In this document: positions 42,452-50,855 of the stretch, piece by piece
How the letters are laid out: each line of letters opens with the position of its first letter
How positions within the stretch are numbered: the first letter of the stretch is position 1
NCBI RefSeq assembly: GCF_001423185.1
Contig: NZ_LMOB01000001.1
Location: 2,463,889-2,527,888, forward strand
Source: Plantibacter sp. Leaf314
GTDB taxonomy: Bacteria > Actinomycetota > Actinomycetes > Actinomycetales > Microbacteriaceae
Length of the DNA stretch: 64,000 nucleotides
Direction of reading: 5' to 3'
Made by a program: the position numbers and the translations under genes
Notes under the pieces: model-generated
Seen by the model: only the letters and a program-made list of their open reading frames with translations
The model's database searches: none
Told to the model about the DNA's origin: nothing

Positions 42452-43383
42452 CCGGCCGTCGGCTCTCCCTTCGGACCGTCGTCCTGGCCGGAGCGCTGCT
42501 GCTCGGCGTCGTCGGCTGCAGCCCGCCCGCTCCGTCGCCCTCCGGCGGCCCGAGCGCGACACCGACGTCGTCGGCACCGGCGGTGGTCCCCGCACCCGAC
42601 CGCTCGGCGGAGTTCCAGGCGCTGGAAGCCGAGTTCGGCGCGCGCGTGGGGGTCAGCGCGATCGACACCGGGTCCGGAGCCCGGTTGTCCTACCGAGCCG
42701 ATGAGCGCTTCGGATACGCCTCGACGATCAAGGCGCTCGCCGCAGCCGTCTTCCTCCACGAGGTGCCCGCCGCGGCGCGGGAAGAGCTCGTCACCTGGTC
42801 GGCGGAGGACGTCGAGGCGGCCGGCTACTCACCGGTGACGAGCGAGCACATCGACACCGGCCTCACCCTGTCGCAACTCGCCGAAGCCGCGGTCCGCCGG
42901 AGCGACAACACGGCACTGAACCTCGTCCTCGCCCGGATCGGCGGGCCGAGCGGACTGGACGCGGCGCTCGCCGCCCTCGGCGACGAGGTGATCGAGGTCG
43001 TCAACGCGGAGCCGACGCTCAACGTGATCGAGCCGGGCAGTACCGAGGACACCAGCACGCCCGCCGCGTTCGCCGACGACCTCTCCCGGCTCATCGACGG
43101 TTCCGTGCTGGAGCCCGCCGACTTGGAGACGCTCCTCACCTGGATGAGCGGGAACGCGACCGGCGACACCCTGATCCGGGCCGGTGCACCCGCCGACTGG
43201 CCGGTGGCCGACAAGTCGGGTGGTGCCGGCGGCATCCGGAACGACGTCGCGATCGTCCGTCCGCCCGGTCGGGAGCCGATCATCCTGTCGATCTTCACCA
43301 ACAAACTGGACCCCGACGCCGACTACGACGACGCGCTCGTCGCGGCGGTCGCGAAGGCAGCGCTCTCCGCGTTCGCCTCCTGA
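42448..43383 (+). CDS. Class A beta-lactamase-like lipoprotein
   Basis: 311 residues. Signal and lipobox GVVGC (Cys about 24), Pro/Ser linker, then a serine hydrolase with the complete class A set: S-T-I-K (about 92-95), SDN (about 152-154), EPTLN (about 192-196, the general-base Glu) and KSG (about 255-257). All catalytic residues are present, so hydrolysis of beta-lactams is plausible. Many actinobacterial homologues are weak or act on cell-wall compounds. Lipid anchoring would keep it at the membrane. Confidence 0.85.
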   Translation: MTGRRLSLRTVVLAGALLLGVVGCSPPAPSPSGGPSATPTSSAPAVVPAPDRSAEFQALEAEFGARVGVSAIDTGSGARLSYRADERFGYASTIKALAAAVFLHEVPAAAREELVTWSAEDVEAAGYSPVTSEHIDTGLTLSQLAEAAVRRSDNTALNLVLARIGGPSGLDAALAALGDEVIEVVNAEPTLNVIEPGSTEDTSTPAAFADDLSRLIDGSVLEPADLETLLTWMSGNATGDTLIRAGAPADWPVADKSGGAGGIRNDVAIVRPPGREPIILSIFTNKLDPDADYDDALVAAVAKAALSAFAS

Positions 43384-43414
43384 CCGCTCGTTCCGAGCGA
43401 TCACGGGTCCGCCG

Positions 43415-44464
43415 CTACGGGATGAGCCGTTGCTCGCGCAGCTCCTGGAAGATGCCGAGGAACATCGCCTCGGTGTCGACGTACTCGTGGAACCCGGCTA
43501 GACGGGACTTCGAGGTGTCCGCGATGACGTCGTAGTCCCACGAGAACACGAAGTCCCCGAACGTCCATGACGAGACGTCCCGATAGGGCGTGGCGACGAG
43601 CCCATGCCGGTCGACCATCGCGTTCCACAGCGCCTCCTTGTCGGCCATGACCTCGGCGAGCTGCATCTCCAAGGGTGGTGCGACCTCGAGGTCGAAGAAC
43701 GCGGCGATCTTCGGCCACATCGACGACCACCGGAACAGGTCGCCGTTCGTGATGTTGAACGCCTGATCGCGGGCGTCCTCGGTGGTCGCCGCCCACACCG
43801 TCGCCTTCGCGAGGAGGTCCGCGTCGGTCATCTCGATGAGGCTCGTGTAGGCGCCGGGTCGGCCGGGGAAGCGCAACGGGATGCCGAGCTCCTTGCTCAT
43901 CGACGCGTAGACGGCGATGACCATGGCCAGGTTCATCGGGTTGCCCAGGCCGATCCCGGCGACGACCGAGGGGCGCAGTGCGGACCAGGACCAGCTCGCC
44001 CCGTCGCGTCGGCGTTCGAGGAACTGCTGCTGGTCGACGTTGAACTCGGGCGGCATGTGCGGCGGGTCGGACTCCTTCGCCGGTGTCGCGAAGGGGCCGA
44101 GGTGCGCGCCGTAGACCTTGTAGCCCTGCATCAGGCTGATGTGCTCGAGGTGCGTCGCGACGGGTTCGACGGCGTCGACGACGTTCGTGAGCATGGCGAG
44201 GTTCGGGGCGACGAGTTCGGCCCAGCTCGGGCGGTCCTGATAGGCGGCGTAGAAGATGTGGGTCACCTCGGTCAGCCCGCGCAGTGCCCGCATGGTCGCG
44301 TCGCGGTCGAGCAGGTCGACGGCGATGTGGCGGACGACACCTCGGTCCGTCCCACCGCGGCGCGACAGACCGATGACGTCCCATCCGAGCGTCTCGAGGT
44401 GGGTGATGAGGTTCCCGCCGATGACGCCGCGGGCGCCGACGACGAGTGCTGTGTGTTGCGTCAT
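43415..44464 (-). CDS. SDR-family reductase, PRISE-like (progesterone 5-beta-reductase type)
   Basis: 349 residues. Nucleotide-binding GARGVIGGNLITHL (about 9-22) and SLMQGYKVYG (about 111-120), where Tyr and Lys match the atypical PRISE site. PPEFNVDQQQFL and LRPSVVAGIGLGNPMNLAM are further marks. It should reduce an enone or ketone with NADPH. Divergent from an ArsR gene across two palindromes. Confidence 0.85.
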   Translation of the reverse strand: MTQHTALVVGARGVIGGNLITHLETLGWDVIGLSRRGGTDRGVVRHIAVDLLDRDATMRALRGLTEVTHIFYAAYQDRPSWAELVAPNLAMLTNVVDAVEPVATHLEHISLMQGYKVYGAHLGPFATPAKESDPPHMPPEFNVDQQQFLERRRDGASWSWSALRPSVVAGIGLGNPMNLAMVIAVYASMSKELGIPLRFPGRPGAYTSLIEMTDADLLAKATVWAATTEDARDQAFNITNGDLFRWSSMWPKIAAFFDLEVAPPLEMQLAEVMADKEALWNAMVDRHGLVATPYRDVSSWTFGDFVFSWDYDVIADTSKSRLAGFHEYVDTEAMFLGIFQELREQRLIP

Positions 44465-44481
44465 GACTTCTCCATCGTTAG

Positions 44482-44543
44482 ATCGTGATTTACCGATGCA
44501 CAGTCTCACACAACATCGGGAGATCGCGATATAGCGATAGAGT
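44482..44543. promoter_or_regulatory. Two ATCG-N8-CGAT operators between reductase and ArsR genes
   Basis: ATCGTGATTTACCGAT (44482-44497) and ATCGCGATATAGCGAT (44523-44538) share the same inverted ends and lie 41 bases apart, about four helical turns. A -10-like TAGAGT (44538-44543) abuts the second and lies 7 bases from the ATG at 44550, so the ArsR mRNA is probably leaderless. Likely ArsR autoregulation and control of the reductase. Confidence 0.6.
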
Positions 44544-44549
44544 GGGGCT

Positions 44550-44864
44550 ATGGCGAACGCTGACGAGTCGGACCTGGTGGCGGTGTTCAAGGCACTCGGG
44601 CATCCGACGCGCCTCGCGATCCTCGGCTGGCTGAAGGACCCCGAGTCGTTCCCGCCCCAGGATCGGCCCGCGAGCGAGGTGGGTGTCTGTCTGAAGCACA
44701 TCCAGGCGCGGGCGGAGGTCTCCCAGTCGACCGCTTCACAGTTCATGGCGACGCTCCAGCGCGCCGGCCTGGTCACCTGTACCCGGATCGGCCAGTGGTC
44801 GCACTACCAGCGCGACGAAGCCGCGATCGAAGCCCTCGGCCGGCGGCTGTCGCTCGACCTCTGA
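44550..44864 (+). CDS. ArsR-family transcriptional regulator
   Basis: 104 residues. FKALGHPTRLAILGWLKDP and QSTASQFMATLQRAGLV form the winged helix. The block EVGVCLKHIQARAEV with one Cys matches the ArsR at 22711, so they are paralogues serving different oxidoreductases. No metal-binding CVC motif. Confidence 0.9.
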   Translation: MANADESDLVAVFKALGHPTRLAILGWLKDPESFPPQDRPASEVGVCLKHIQARAEVSQSTASQFMATLQRAGLVTCTRIGQWSHYQRDEAAIEALGRRLSLDL

Positions 44865-44874
44865 CGGCAGCGGT

Positions 44875-44893
44875 TGTTTCCTTTCGGGAAACA
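44875..44893. promoter_or_regulatory. TGTTTCC-N5-GGAAACA palindrome
   Basis: Perfect 7-bp inverted repeat (44875-44881 and 44887-44893) just upstream of the membrane-protein/HTH gene pair, 41 bases before its ATG. Likely operator of the winged-helix protein encoded at 45370. Confidence 0.55.
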
Positions 44894-44933
44894 CTGTGAT
44901 AGTTTCTTCAGACGCAACGACTGGAGGTCGATC

Positions 44934-45377
44934 ATGGATCATGAAGACGCACAGGACCGCTTGAACCAGGCGCGAGACGCCTCACGCCGCTCCGCCCGAC
45001 AGGGAGCACTCACCACCGCCATCCTCACCGCGGTGCTCATCATCGCGCTCGGGGTCGTCGTCGACCTCGACATGGTCTGGCTGCTCGGACTCGTCGCCAT
45101 CGGCTTCGTCGCCCTGTCCCTCGCGCGGCCGGTGCGACTCCGCCTCGACTGGTCGGACCGGACCGGCGTCCTGCTGCTCACCGCGAGCGGTGTGGCGGTC
45201 GCCGTGGTCTACGTCGTGACCCAGTGGATCGCCCGATCCGCAGGCGCCCCCGTACCCAACACGGTGTCGGCGGTCGTCGCAGCCGTGGTCGTGTTCGCCG
45301 CCTGCCTGCCCGCGCTGGTGCGGCTCGCGAACGGCTCCGCGACGCTGGGCGGGCGGTCGGGGTCGCGCGATGTCTGA
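44934..45377 (+). CDS. Membrane protein, four helices
   Basis: 147 residues. Polar helical start DHEDAQDRLNQARDASRRSARQ, then four hydrophobic segments (about 24-41, 46-62, 76-96, 105-128). Ribosome binding site GGAGG before ATG 44934. It overlaps the following HTH gene by 8 bases. Such DUF-type membrane proteins often pair with a small winged-helix regulator. Function unknown. Confidence 0.8.
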   Translation: MDHEDAQDRLNQARDASRRSARQGALTTAILTAVLIIALGVVVDLDMVWLLGLVAIGFVALSLARPVRLRLDWSDRTGVLLLTASGVAVAVVYVVTQWIARSAGAPVPNTVSAVVAAVVVFAACLPALVRLANGSATLGGRSGSRDV

Positions 45378-45696
45378 CGACCACCGAGCCGAAGACGCCG
45401 AGATCAGCCGTCCGGCGCTGAACCCGCTCTTCCACGAGCCCGCCCGCCTCGCCCTGCTGTCAGCGCTCGCGCCCGCCGAATACACCGACTTCGCCTCGCT
45501 CCTCCGCATCACCGGCGTCAGCAAGTCGGCGCTCTCGAAGCACCTCTCGGCGCTCGCCGAGGCCGGCGTGGTCGAGGTCGGGAAGAGCGACACCGACCGC
45601 CGCGGTCGACGCATCGCCCTCACCGCGGACGGACGGGTCGCTTTCGAGTCCTATCTCGACGCCCTCGCCGCGATCGTCGAGCGCGCCCGGCGCTGA
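45370..45696 (+). CDS. Winged-helix transcriptional regulator (MarR/HTH_34-like)
   Basis: 108 residues. LFHEPARLALLSALAP and SKSALSKHLSALAEAGVVEVGK form the winged helix; DRRGRRIALTADGRVAFESYL is the wing and last helix. It overlaps the membrane-protein gene by 8 bases and is preceded by the TGTTTCC palindrome, so it probably represses its own operon. Confidence 0.88.
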   Translation: MSDDHRAEDAEISRPALNPLFHEPARLALLSALAPAEYTDFASLLRITGVSKSALSKHLSALAEAGVVEVGKSDTDRRGRRIALTADGRVAFESYLDALAAIVERARR

Positions 45697-45803
45697 CGCT
45701 GACGCACCGCCGATCCGGCCCTCCTGCGGACTTCCGACGCCCGTCGAAACGAGGCGTCTCCCGTCCGACCTAGGGTGGAGGCAGACCATCGGAAGGGGGC
45801 GCG

Positions 45804-46943
45804 ATGCGAGCGACACCTGCTGGCGACAGTCTGTCGATCGGGATCGTGGGCGGCTCCCTCGGCGGTCTGTTCGCGGCCTCCCTCCTGATGCGCCGCGGCC
45901 ATCACGTGACGGTCTTCGAGCGGTCCAGGACCGGGCTCGAACGCCGCGGCGCCGGGCTCGTCGCCCAGCAGGAGATCGTCGACCTGCTCCAAACCGTGGG
46001 CCGTGGCGCCGAGGCCCGGGTCGGCGTGGTCGCCACCGAGCGCATCACCCTCGCTCGAGACGGCCGGGTCCTGACGAGCGATCCGACCCCGCAGACCCAG
46101 GTCTCCTGGGACCACACCTATGCGGTCTTCCGGAGCCTCGTTTCGCCCCAGGCGTATCGGCTCGGGCAGGCCGTCGTCGCCGTCCACGACCGCGGCGAGG
46201 TGGCCACCGTCGAGACGGCGACCGGGGAGCGACACGAGTTCGACCTCGTCGTCGGCGCCGACGGACTGGGTTCCGTCACGAGGCACGCCGTCGCCCCCGA
46301 CGACGATCGCAACCAGTACGTCGGCTACATCACCTGGCGCGGCCTCATCCCCGAGACCGCCCTCCCTGCCGACGCCGCACGTACCCTCCTCGGACGCTTC
46401 GTGTTCTTCTCCGGCCCGCACGTGCACATGCTCGGGTACCTCGTGCCCGGCGCGGGCGGGGAGACCGAGCCGGGAGCGCGGCGCTGCAGCTGGGTCTGGT
46501 ACCGCAGCATGTCCCCACGTGAGCTCGCCGAGCTCATGCGGCAGTCGGGTCGTCCGGCCGGGAGCTTCTCGACCGCGCCCGGCGACCTCCCGAGCGAGCT
46601 CCGCGAACGACTCGTCGCCGAAGCCGGGCAGCTCCTCCCTCCGCCGTTCGCCGCCGCGGTGGCCGCCGAGCCCGAGCCGTTCATGCAGGCGATCTACGAC
46701 TACGTGGCGCCGCGCATGACGAGTGGTCGCATCGCGCTCCTCGGCGACGCCGCAGCCGTCGTCCGCCCGCACACCGCGATGGGAGCGGCCAAAGCGGCAG
46801 GCGATGCGCTCGCGCTCGCCGCGAGCCTGGGCCTGGGGCTCGGTGTCGAGGCGGCGCTCGCGCACTACGAGGCCGAACGGCTGCCGGTCGCTCGCGCGAT
46901 CAGCGACTACGGCCGTCGCATCGCCCGTTCCCTGCAGCTCTGA
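45804..46943 (+). CDS. FAD-dependent aromatic-hydroxylase-like oxidoreductase
   Basis: 379 residues. Rossmann IGIVGGSLGGLFAASLL (about 12-28), the DG site VVGADGLGSVTRHAV and the GD site LLGDAAAVVRPHTAMGAAK define a class A flavin monooxygenase, close to 2,6-dihydroxypyridine hydroxylases. Substrate unknown. Followed 27 bases later by the UBP zinc-finger gene. Confidence 0.87.
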   Translation: MRATPAGDSLSIGIVGGSLGGLFAASLLMRRGHHVTVFERSRTGLERRGAGLVAQQEIVDLLQTVGRGAEARVGVVATERITLARDGRVLTSDPTPQTQVSWDHTYAVFRSLVSPQAYRLGQAVVAVHDRGEVATVETATGERHEFDLVVGADGLGSVTRHAVAPDDDRNQYVGYITWRGLIPETALPADAARTLLGRFVFFSGPHVHMLGYLVPGAGGETEPGARRCSWVWYRSMSPRELAELMRQSGRPAGSFSTAPGDLPSELRERLVAEAGQLLPPPFAAAVAAEPEPFMQAIYDYVAPRMTSGRIALLGDAAAVVRPHTAMGAAKAAGDALALAASLGLGLGVEAALAHYEAERLPVARAISDYGRRIARSLQL

Positions 46944-46970
46944 CCACACACCCTTCAGGAGGAGACCACC

Positions 46971-47324
46971 ATGGACGATGTCGAGCGATTCATCAAGCCG
47001 GACGTCCCGCCGTCCGGACCCGGTTGCGTCGAGTGCGAGGCGACCGCCAGCTGGTGGCTGCACCTGCGCCGCTGCACGTTCTGCGGCCACATCGGGTGCT
47101 GCGACGACTCCTTGAACAAGCACGCCACGAAGCACGCGACCGCGACCGGCCACCGGGTGATCCGCAGCTACGAACCGGGCGAGGACTGGTTCTACGACTA
47201 CGGCACGGAGGAGTCGTTCGCCGGTCCCACGCTCGCGCCGCCACTCAGCCACCCGCGGTCGCAGACGGTCCCCGGTCCGCATGAGCGGGTGCCGGCCGAC
47301 TGGGAACGCCTGCTCGGTTCATGA
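46971..47324 (+). CDS. UBP-type zinc-finger protein
   Basis: 117 residues. Metal ligands visible: C-V-E-C at about 23-26, C-T-F-C at about 38-41, GCC, and H residues in NKHATKHATATGHR, the layout of the zf-UBP domain that in eukaryotes binds ubiquitin C-termini. In actinomycetes its target is unknown. It overlaps the start of the flavoprotein gene by four bases (ATGA at 47321), so they probably work together. Confidence 0.88.
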   Translation: MDDVERFIKPDVPPSGPGCVECEATASWWLHLRRCTFCGHIGCCDDSLNKHATKHATATGHRVIRSYEPGEDWFYDYGTEESFAGPTLAPPLSHPRSQTVPGPHERVPADWERLLGS

Positions 47325-48580
47325 CCGCCGTCGGGGAGGTGGCGACGGCGCCATTGCTGGTGTTCGAGCGGTCCTTCGGGCGTGAGGCGTTCGCAATCCG
47401 CGACTACCTCACGCGCAGTGGTGTCCCGTTCCAGACGATCCTCATCGAGACCGATGAGGACTGCCGCGACCAGCTCGGCGCTGCGCTGACGGAGACCAGC
47501 CTGCCCGTCGTCGTCTTCCCGGACGGCACCCGGCTCGCCGACCCGACCCCGGCGCAGATCGCTGAGCACTTCGGCTGGATCAAGCGACCGAAGCGCAGCG
47601 AGTACGACGTCCTGGTCTACGGCGCCGGCCCGGCCGGGCTCTCCGCAGCCGTCTATGCGGCGTCGGAGGGCCTCGACGTCGCCGTCGTCGAACGCGACGC
47701 CGTCGGTGGCCAGGCCGGTTCGAGCAGCCTCATCGAGAACTACCTCGGGTTCGCGCACGGCATCTCCGGGGCCGCGCTCGCCGAACAGGCGCGCCGACAG
47801 GCGATCGCGTTCGGCGCCGAACTCCTCGTCATGCGGCACAGCCTGAGCCGCAGTTTCGGCGACCACCACATGCAGGCCGAGTTGGCGGACGGCTCCCATC
47901 TCTCGGCGCGAGCGGTCATCTGCGCCACCGGCGTGCAGTGGCGTCGGTTGGGCCTGCCGCTCGAGGACGAGCTCGAGGGCTCCGGCGTGTTCTACGGCGC
48001 CGGCACGAGCGAGGCGTCGTCCTGCGTGGGCGAGCACGTGTACATCGTCGGGGGTGCGAACTCCGCCGGGCAGGCGGCGATGAACCTCGCGGCGCACGCC
48101 GAGCGGGTCACGGTCCTCGTCCGTGGTCCGTCGCTGTCGTCGACCATGTCGACCTACCTCCTCCGTCGCCTGCTCGCGGCTCCGAACGTCGAGATCCTCG
48201 TCGACACCAGGGTCACGGCGCTCCACGGTGACGACCGCCTCCGTGCGCTCACCGTCGAGTCCGCGGGCACGACCACTGAGATCCCGGCCACGCGTCTGTT
48301 CATCTGCATCGGCGGCCGGCCCAACACCGCCTGGGCGGAGGATTCGGCGGTCGCGCTCGACAGCCGTGGCTTCCTGCTGACCGGCGGGGACCTCCTGCCG
48401 GAGCACCTCACCCGGTGGCCGCTCGCCCGGCAGCCGATGCACCTGGAGACGAACCAACCCGGGGTGTTCGCCGCGGGGGACGTCCGAGCCAACTCGATCA
48501 AGCGCGTCGCCTCCGCGGTCGGCGAGGGCGCGATGGCGGTCTCGCTCACCCACCGCTACCTGGCCGAGACGTACGGGTAG
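47321..48580 (+). CDS. Thioredoxin-reductase-like flavoprotein without CxxC
   Basis: 419 residues. Residues 10-85 form a glutaredoxin-like domain whose active-site position reads FERSFGRE, with no Cys, but which keeps a cis-Pro stretch SLPVVVFPDG. Residues 93-410 are TrxR-like: FAD loop VLVYGAGPAGLSAAVYAA, NAD loop VYIVGGANSAGQAAMNLAA, and GVFAAGDVRANSIKRVASAVGEGAMAV. Where TrxB has the CATC site this has GAGTSEASSC, so it cannot be a classical disulfide reductase. Coupled to the UBP finger. Confidence 0.87.
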   Translation: MTAVGEVATAPLLVFERSFGREAFAIRDYLTRSGVPFQTILIETDEDCRDQLGAALTETSLPVVVFPDGTRLADPTPAQIAEHFGWIKRPKRSEYDVLVYGAGPAGLSAAVYAASEGLDVAVVERDAVGGQAGSSSLIENYLGFAHGISGAALAEQARRQAIAFGAELLVMRHSLSRSFGDHHMQAELADGSHLSARAVICATGVQWRRLGLPLEDELEGSGVFYGAGTSEASSCVGEHVYIVGGANSAGQAAMNLAAHAERVTVLVRGPSLSSTMSTYLLRRLLAAPNVEILVDTRVTALHGDDRLRALTVESAGTTTEIPATRLFICIGGRPNTAWAEDSAVALDSRGFLLTGGDLLPEHLTRWPLARQPMHLETNQPGVFAAGDVRANSIKRVASAVGEGAMAVSLTHRYLAETYG

Positions 48581-48616
48581 GCGTGAGACCGGGACCCCGG
48601 AGAACGGCCGGCCTGG

Positions 48617-49837
48617 TCAGGCCTGTCGGGCCGCCCGCCGCGTCATCGCGACACCGGCGAGCACCGTCGTCACCAGCACGAGCGAGACGAAGATGAGCAG
48701 CACCTCGATCTCGGGCGCGAAGGTCAGGGCGAACCCGATCGCGAGCACCGGGAGCGCGAGCCCGCAGTAGGCGATGAGGAAGACGAGCGACAGCGTCTCA
48801 CCGCGGCGGGCCGGGTCGGCGAGGGACGCGGCCGTGGCGATCGCCGACTTGAAGAGGACGCCGACCCCGAGTCCGGCGATGATCCCGCCGACGATGAAGA
48901 CGCCCAGCTGCGGGAGCAGTGCACCGGCGGCGACGGCGGCGAGACCGACGCCGCAGCTGACGGTCGCGATGAGGAGCTGGCGCTGCAACGGCAGTCGGGC
49001 GAGGAGCACCTGTCCGACGGCTGCCGCCCCGAACACGGAGAACGTCGTCGCCCCGGCGAGGAGGTGGTCCGGTTCGTCGAAGGTGCCGATGAGGATGGTC
49101 GGGGCGAGCGAGGTGAACAGGCCGAGCAGCGCGAAGCCGGCGAAGGCCCCGAAGCCGGCTGCGACGAAGGCTCCCCGGGAGGACGCCGGCACCGCGAGTC
49201 GCTGCGGTCGATAGCGTCGCTTCGGCTCGCTCTGCGCGACGGTCTCCGGCGCCGCGGCGATCACGATCCCCGCGACGATGAGTGCGACGAGGAACACCGC
49301 GTGGGGGAGGACCAGCGGATCGGGGAGGAACTCCGCGAAGAGTCCGCCGATGAGTGGGCCGAGGGCGAGGCCTCCGAGATTGCTGGCCCCGGCGACCGAG
49401 GCGGCGACCACCGCGTTCTCATCCGGTTTGGCCACCGCTCGCAGCTCGCCGAGGTGTGCGGTCGCGGTCGCGGTGAGGACGCCGATGCTGACGCCGTTGA
49501 CCACGCGGGCGACGATCAGCCCCTCCACGCTGTTCCACAGCAGGAACAGCACGGCCGAGAGGGCGGAGATGAGGATCGCGATGAGCAGCATGCGCCGTCG
49601 TCCGACCCAGTCGCTGATGTGCCCGACGAAGAACAGACTGAAGACGACCCCCACGGCGTAAGCGGCGAAGATGACCGTGATGGTCGAGACGGGGAAGCCG
49701 TCCTTCGCCTGATACAGCGCGTACAGCGGTGTCGGGACGGTCGAGTACGCCATCACGAGCAGGAAGGTGGTCGCGACGATCCAGAATCCGGCACCGTGCG
49801 AGACGCGGGATCGGGTCGGGACGGAGGAGGTCGTCAT
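48617..49837 (-). CDS. MFS transporter, drug-efflux type
   Basis: 406 residues, twelve hydrophobic segments. Motif A appears as GHISDWVGRRRML in loop 2-3. The start YSTVPTPLYALYQ is typical of sugar-efflux/multidrug MFS proteins. ATG 49837, 31 bases after an SDR gene in the same direction. Substrate unknown; likely exports the SDR's substrate or product. Confidence 0.88.
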   Translation of the reverse strand: MTTSSVPTRSRVSHGAGFWIVATTFLLVMAYSTVPTPLYALYQAKDGFPVSTITVIFAAYAVGVVFSLFFVGHISDWVGRRRMLLIAILISALSAVLFLLWNSVEGLIVARVVNGVSIGVLTATATAHLGELRAVAKPDENAVVAASVAGASNLGGLALGPLIGGLFAEFLPDPLVLPHAVFLVALIVAGIVIAAAPETVAQSEPKRRYRPQRLAVPASSRGAFVAAGFGAFAGFALLGLFTSLAPTILIGTFDEPDHLLAGATTFSVFGAAAVGQVLLARLPLQRQLLIATVSCGVGLAAVAAGALLPQLGVFIVGGIIAGLGVGVLFKSAIATAASLADPARRGETLSLVFLIAYCGLALPVLAIGFALTFAPEIEVLLIFVSLVLVTTVLAGVAMTRRAARQA

Positions 49838-49868
49838 CGGGTCGCCCGGCTCTCGGTCGTCGCGGCGG

Positions 49869-50684
49869 TCAGGGGAGGATCGAGTCGACGTAGCCGCCGT
49901 CGACGCGGAGGGCGCCGCCCGTCGTGCCCGACGCGAGTGGCGACGACAGGTAGACGACGAGGTTGGCGATCTCGATGGGCTCGAGGAGTCGTCCGATGAG
50001 CGACTGTGGGCGGTGCAACCGCATGAACTCGCGCTGGGCGGCGTCCCAGTCGAGTTCGTCGCCGACGAGCTGCCGCACGAAGGTCTCGACACCGGGCGTG
50101 TGCGTGGGGCCCGCGATCACGGAGTTGACCGTCACCCCGGTGCCGGCCGCCGCCTTCGCGAAGCCGCGGCTCACGGCGAGGAGGGCGGTCTTCGACACGC
50201 CGTAGTGGATCATCTCCTCGGGGATGACCACGGCCGAGTCGCTGGCGATGTTGATCACGCGACCCCAACTGCGGGCGGACATGCCGGGGAGCAGGAGCCG
50301 GGTGAGCCGTGCGGCCGTCAGCACGTTGACCTCGAGCATCGACCGCCACTGCTCGTCGGTGATGTCGAGCGGCGGAACGGCTTCGAAGATCCCCAGGTTG
50401 TTGACGAGGATGTCGACGTGGCCGGCCTCGGCGACGAGTTGCTCCGCACCTTCGGCGGTGCTCGCGTCGGCGGTGATCCCGCGGACCGACTCGACCGACT
50501 CTTCGTCGAGTGACAGGATGGCCGCTTCGAGCCGGTCGGCGTCGCGCCCGTTGATGATGACGTCCGCTCCGGCCTCCACGAGTCGTGCCGCGATCGCGTA
50601 GCCGATGCCGCTCGTCGAACCGGTCACGAGCGCGGTGCGGCCCGTCAGGTCGAGGGGGATGGATCCTGCGCGTTCGAGTCGCAT
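49869..50684 (-). CDS. Short-chain dehydrogenase/reductase
   Basis: 271 residues. TGSTSGIGYAIA (about 21-32), NNLGIF, catalytic Ser in NIASDSAV, and YGVSKTAL (YxxxK). The end GGALRVDGGYVDSILP is classical. ATG 50684. First gene of a two-gene unit with the MFS transporter, divergent from an AraC-type regulator. Confidence 0.9.
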   Translation of the reverse strand: MRLERAGSIPLDLTGRTALVTGSTSGIGYAIAARLVEAGADVIINGRDADRLEAAILSLDEESVESVRGITADASTAEGAEQLVAEAGHVDILVNNLGIFEAVPPLDITDEQWRSMLEVNVLTAARLTRLLLPGMSARSWGRVINIASDSAVVIPEEMIHYGVSKTALLAVSRGFAKAAAGTGVTVNSVIAGPTHTPGVETFVRQLVGDELDWDAAQREFMRLHRPQSLIGRLLEPIEIANLVVYLSSPLASGTTGGALRVDGGYVDSILP

Positions 50685-50796
50685 GGGAGAGCTCCTTGGG
50701 CGTCGTGACGGTGGTCGGAAGCCCGGGTCGCGGACCTGCCGGTCCGAGCGTACGCCGCGACCGGACGGCCGTTGTCGGACGTTCGTCGCCGAGGTC

Positions 50797-50812
50797 TTCG
50801 ACAGACGTCGAA
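50797..50812. promoter_or_regulatory. TTCGAC-AGAC-GTCGAA palindrome
   Basis: Perfect 6-bp inverted repeat with a 4-base spacer, 44 bases before the AraC ATG and in the gap with the divergent SDR gene. Candidate operator for the pair. Confidence 0.45.
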
Positions 50813-50855
50813 ACCGGTGGTGGTCGTGCCGGGGATCGTCGGGCAGGATGAAGGC

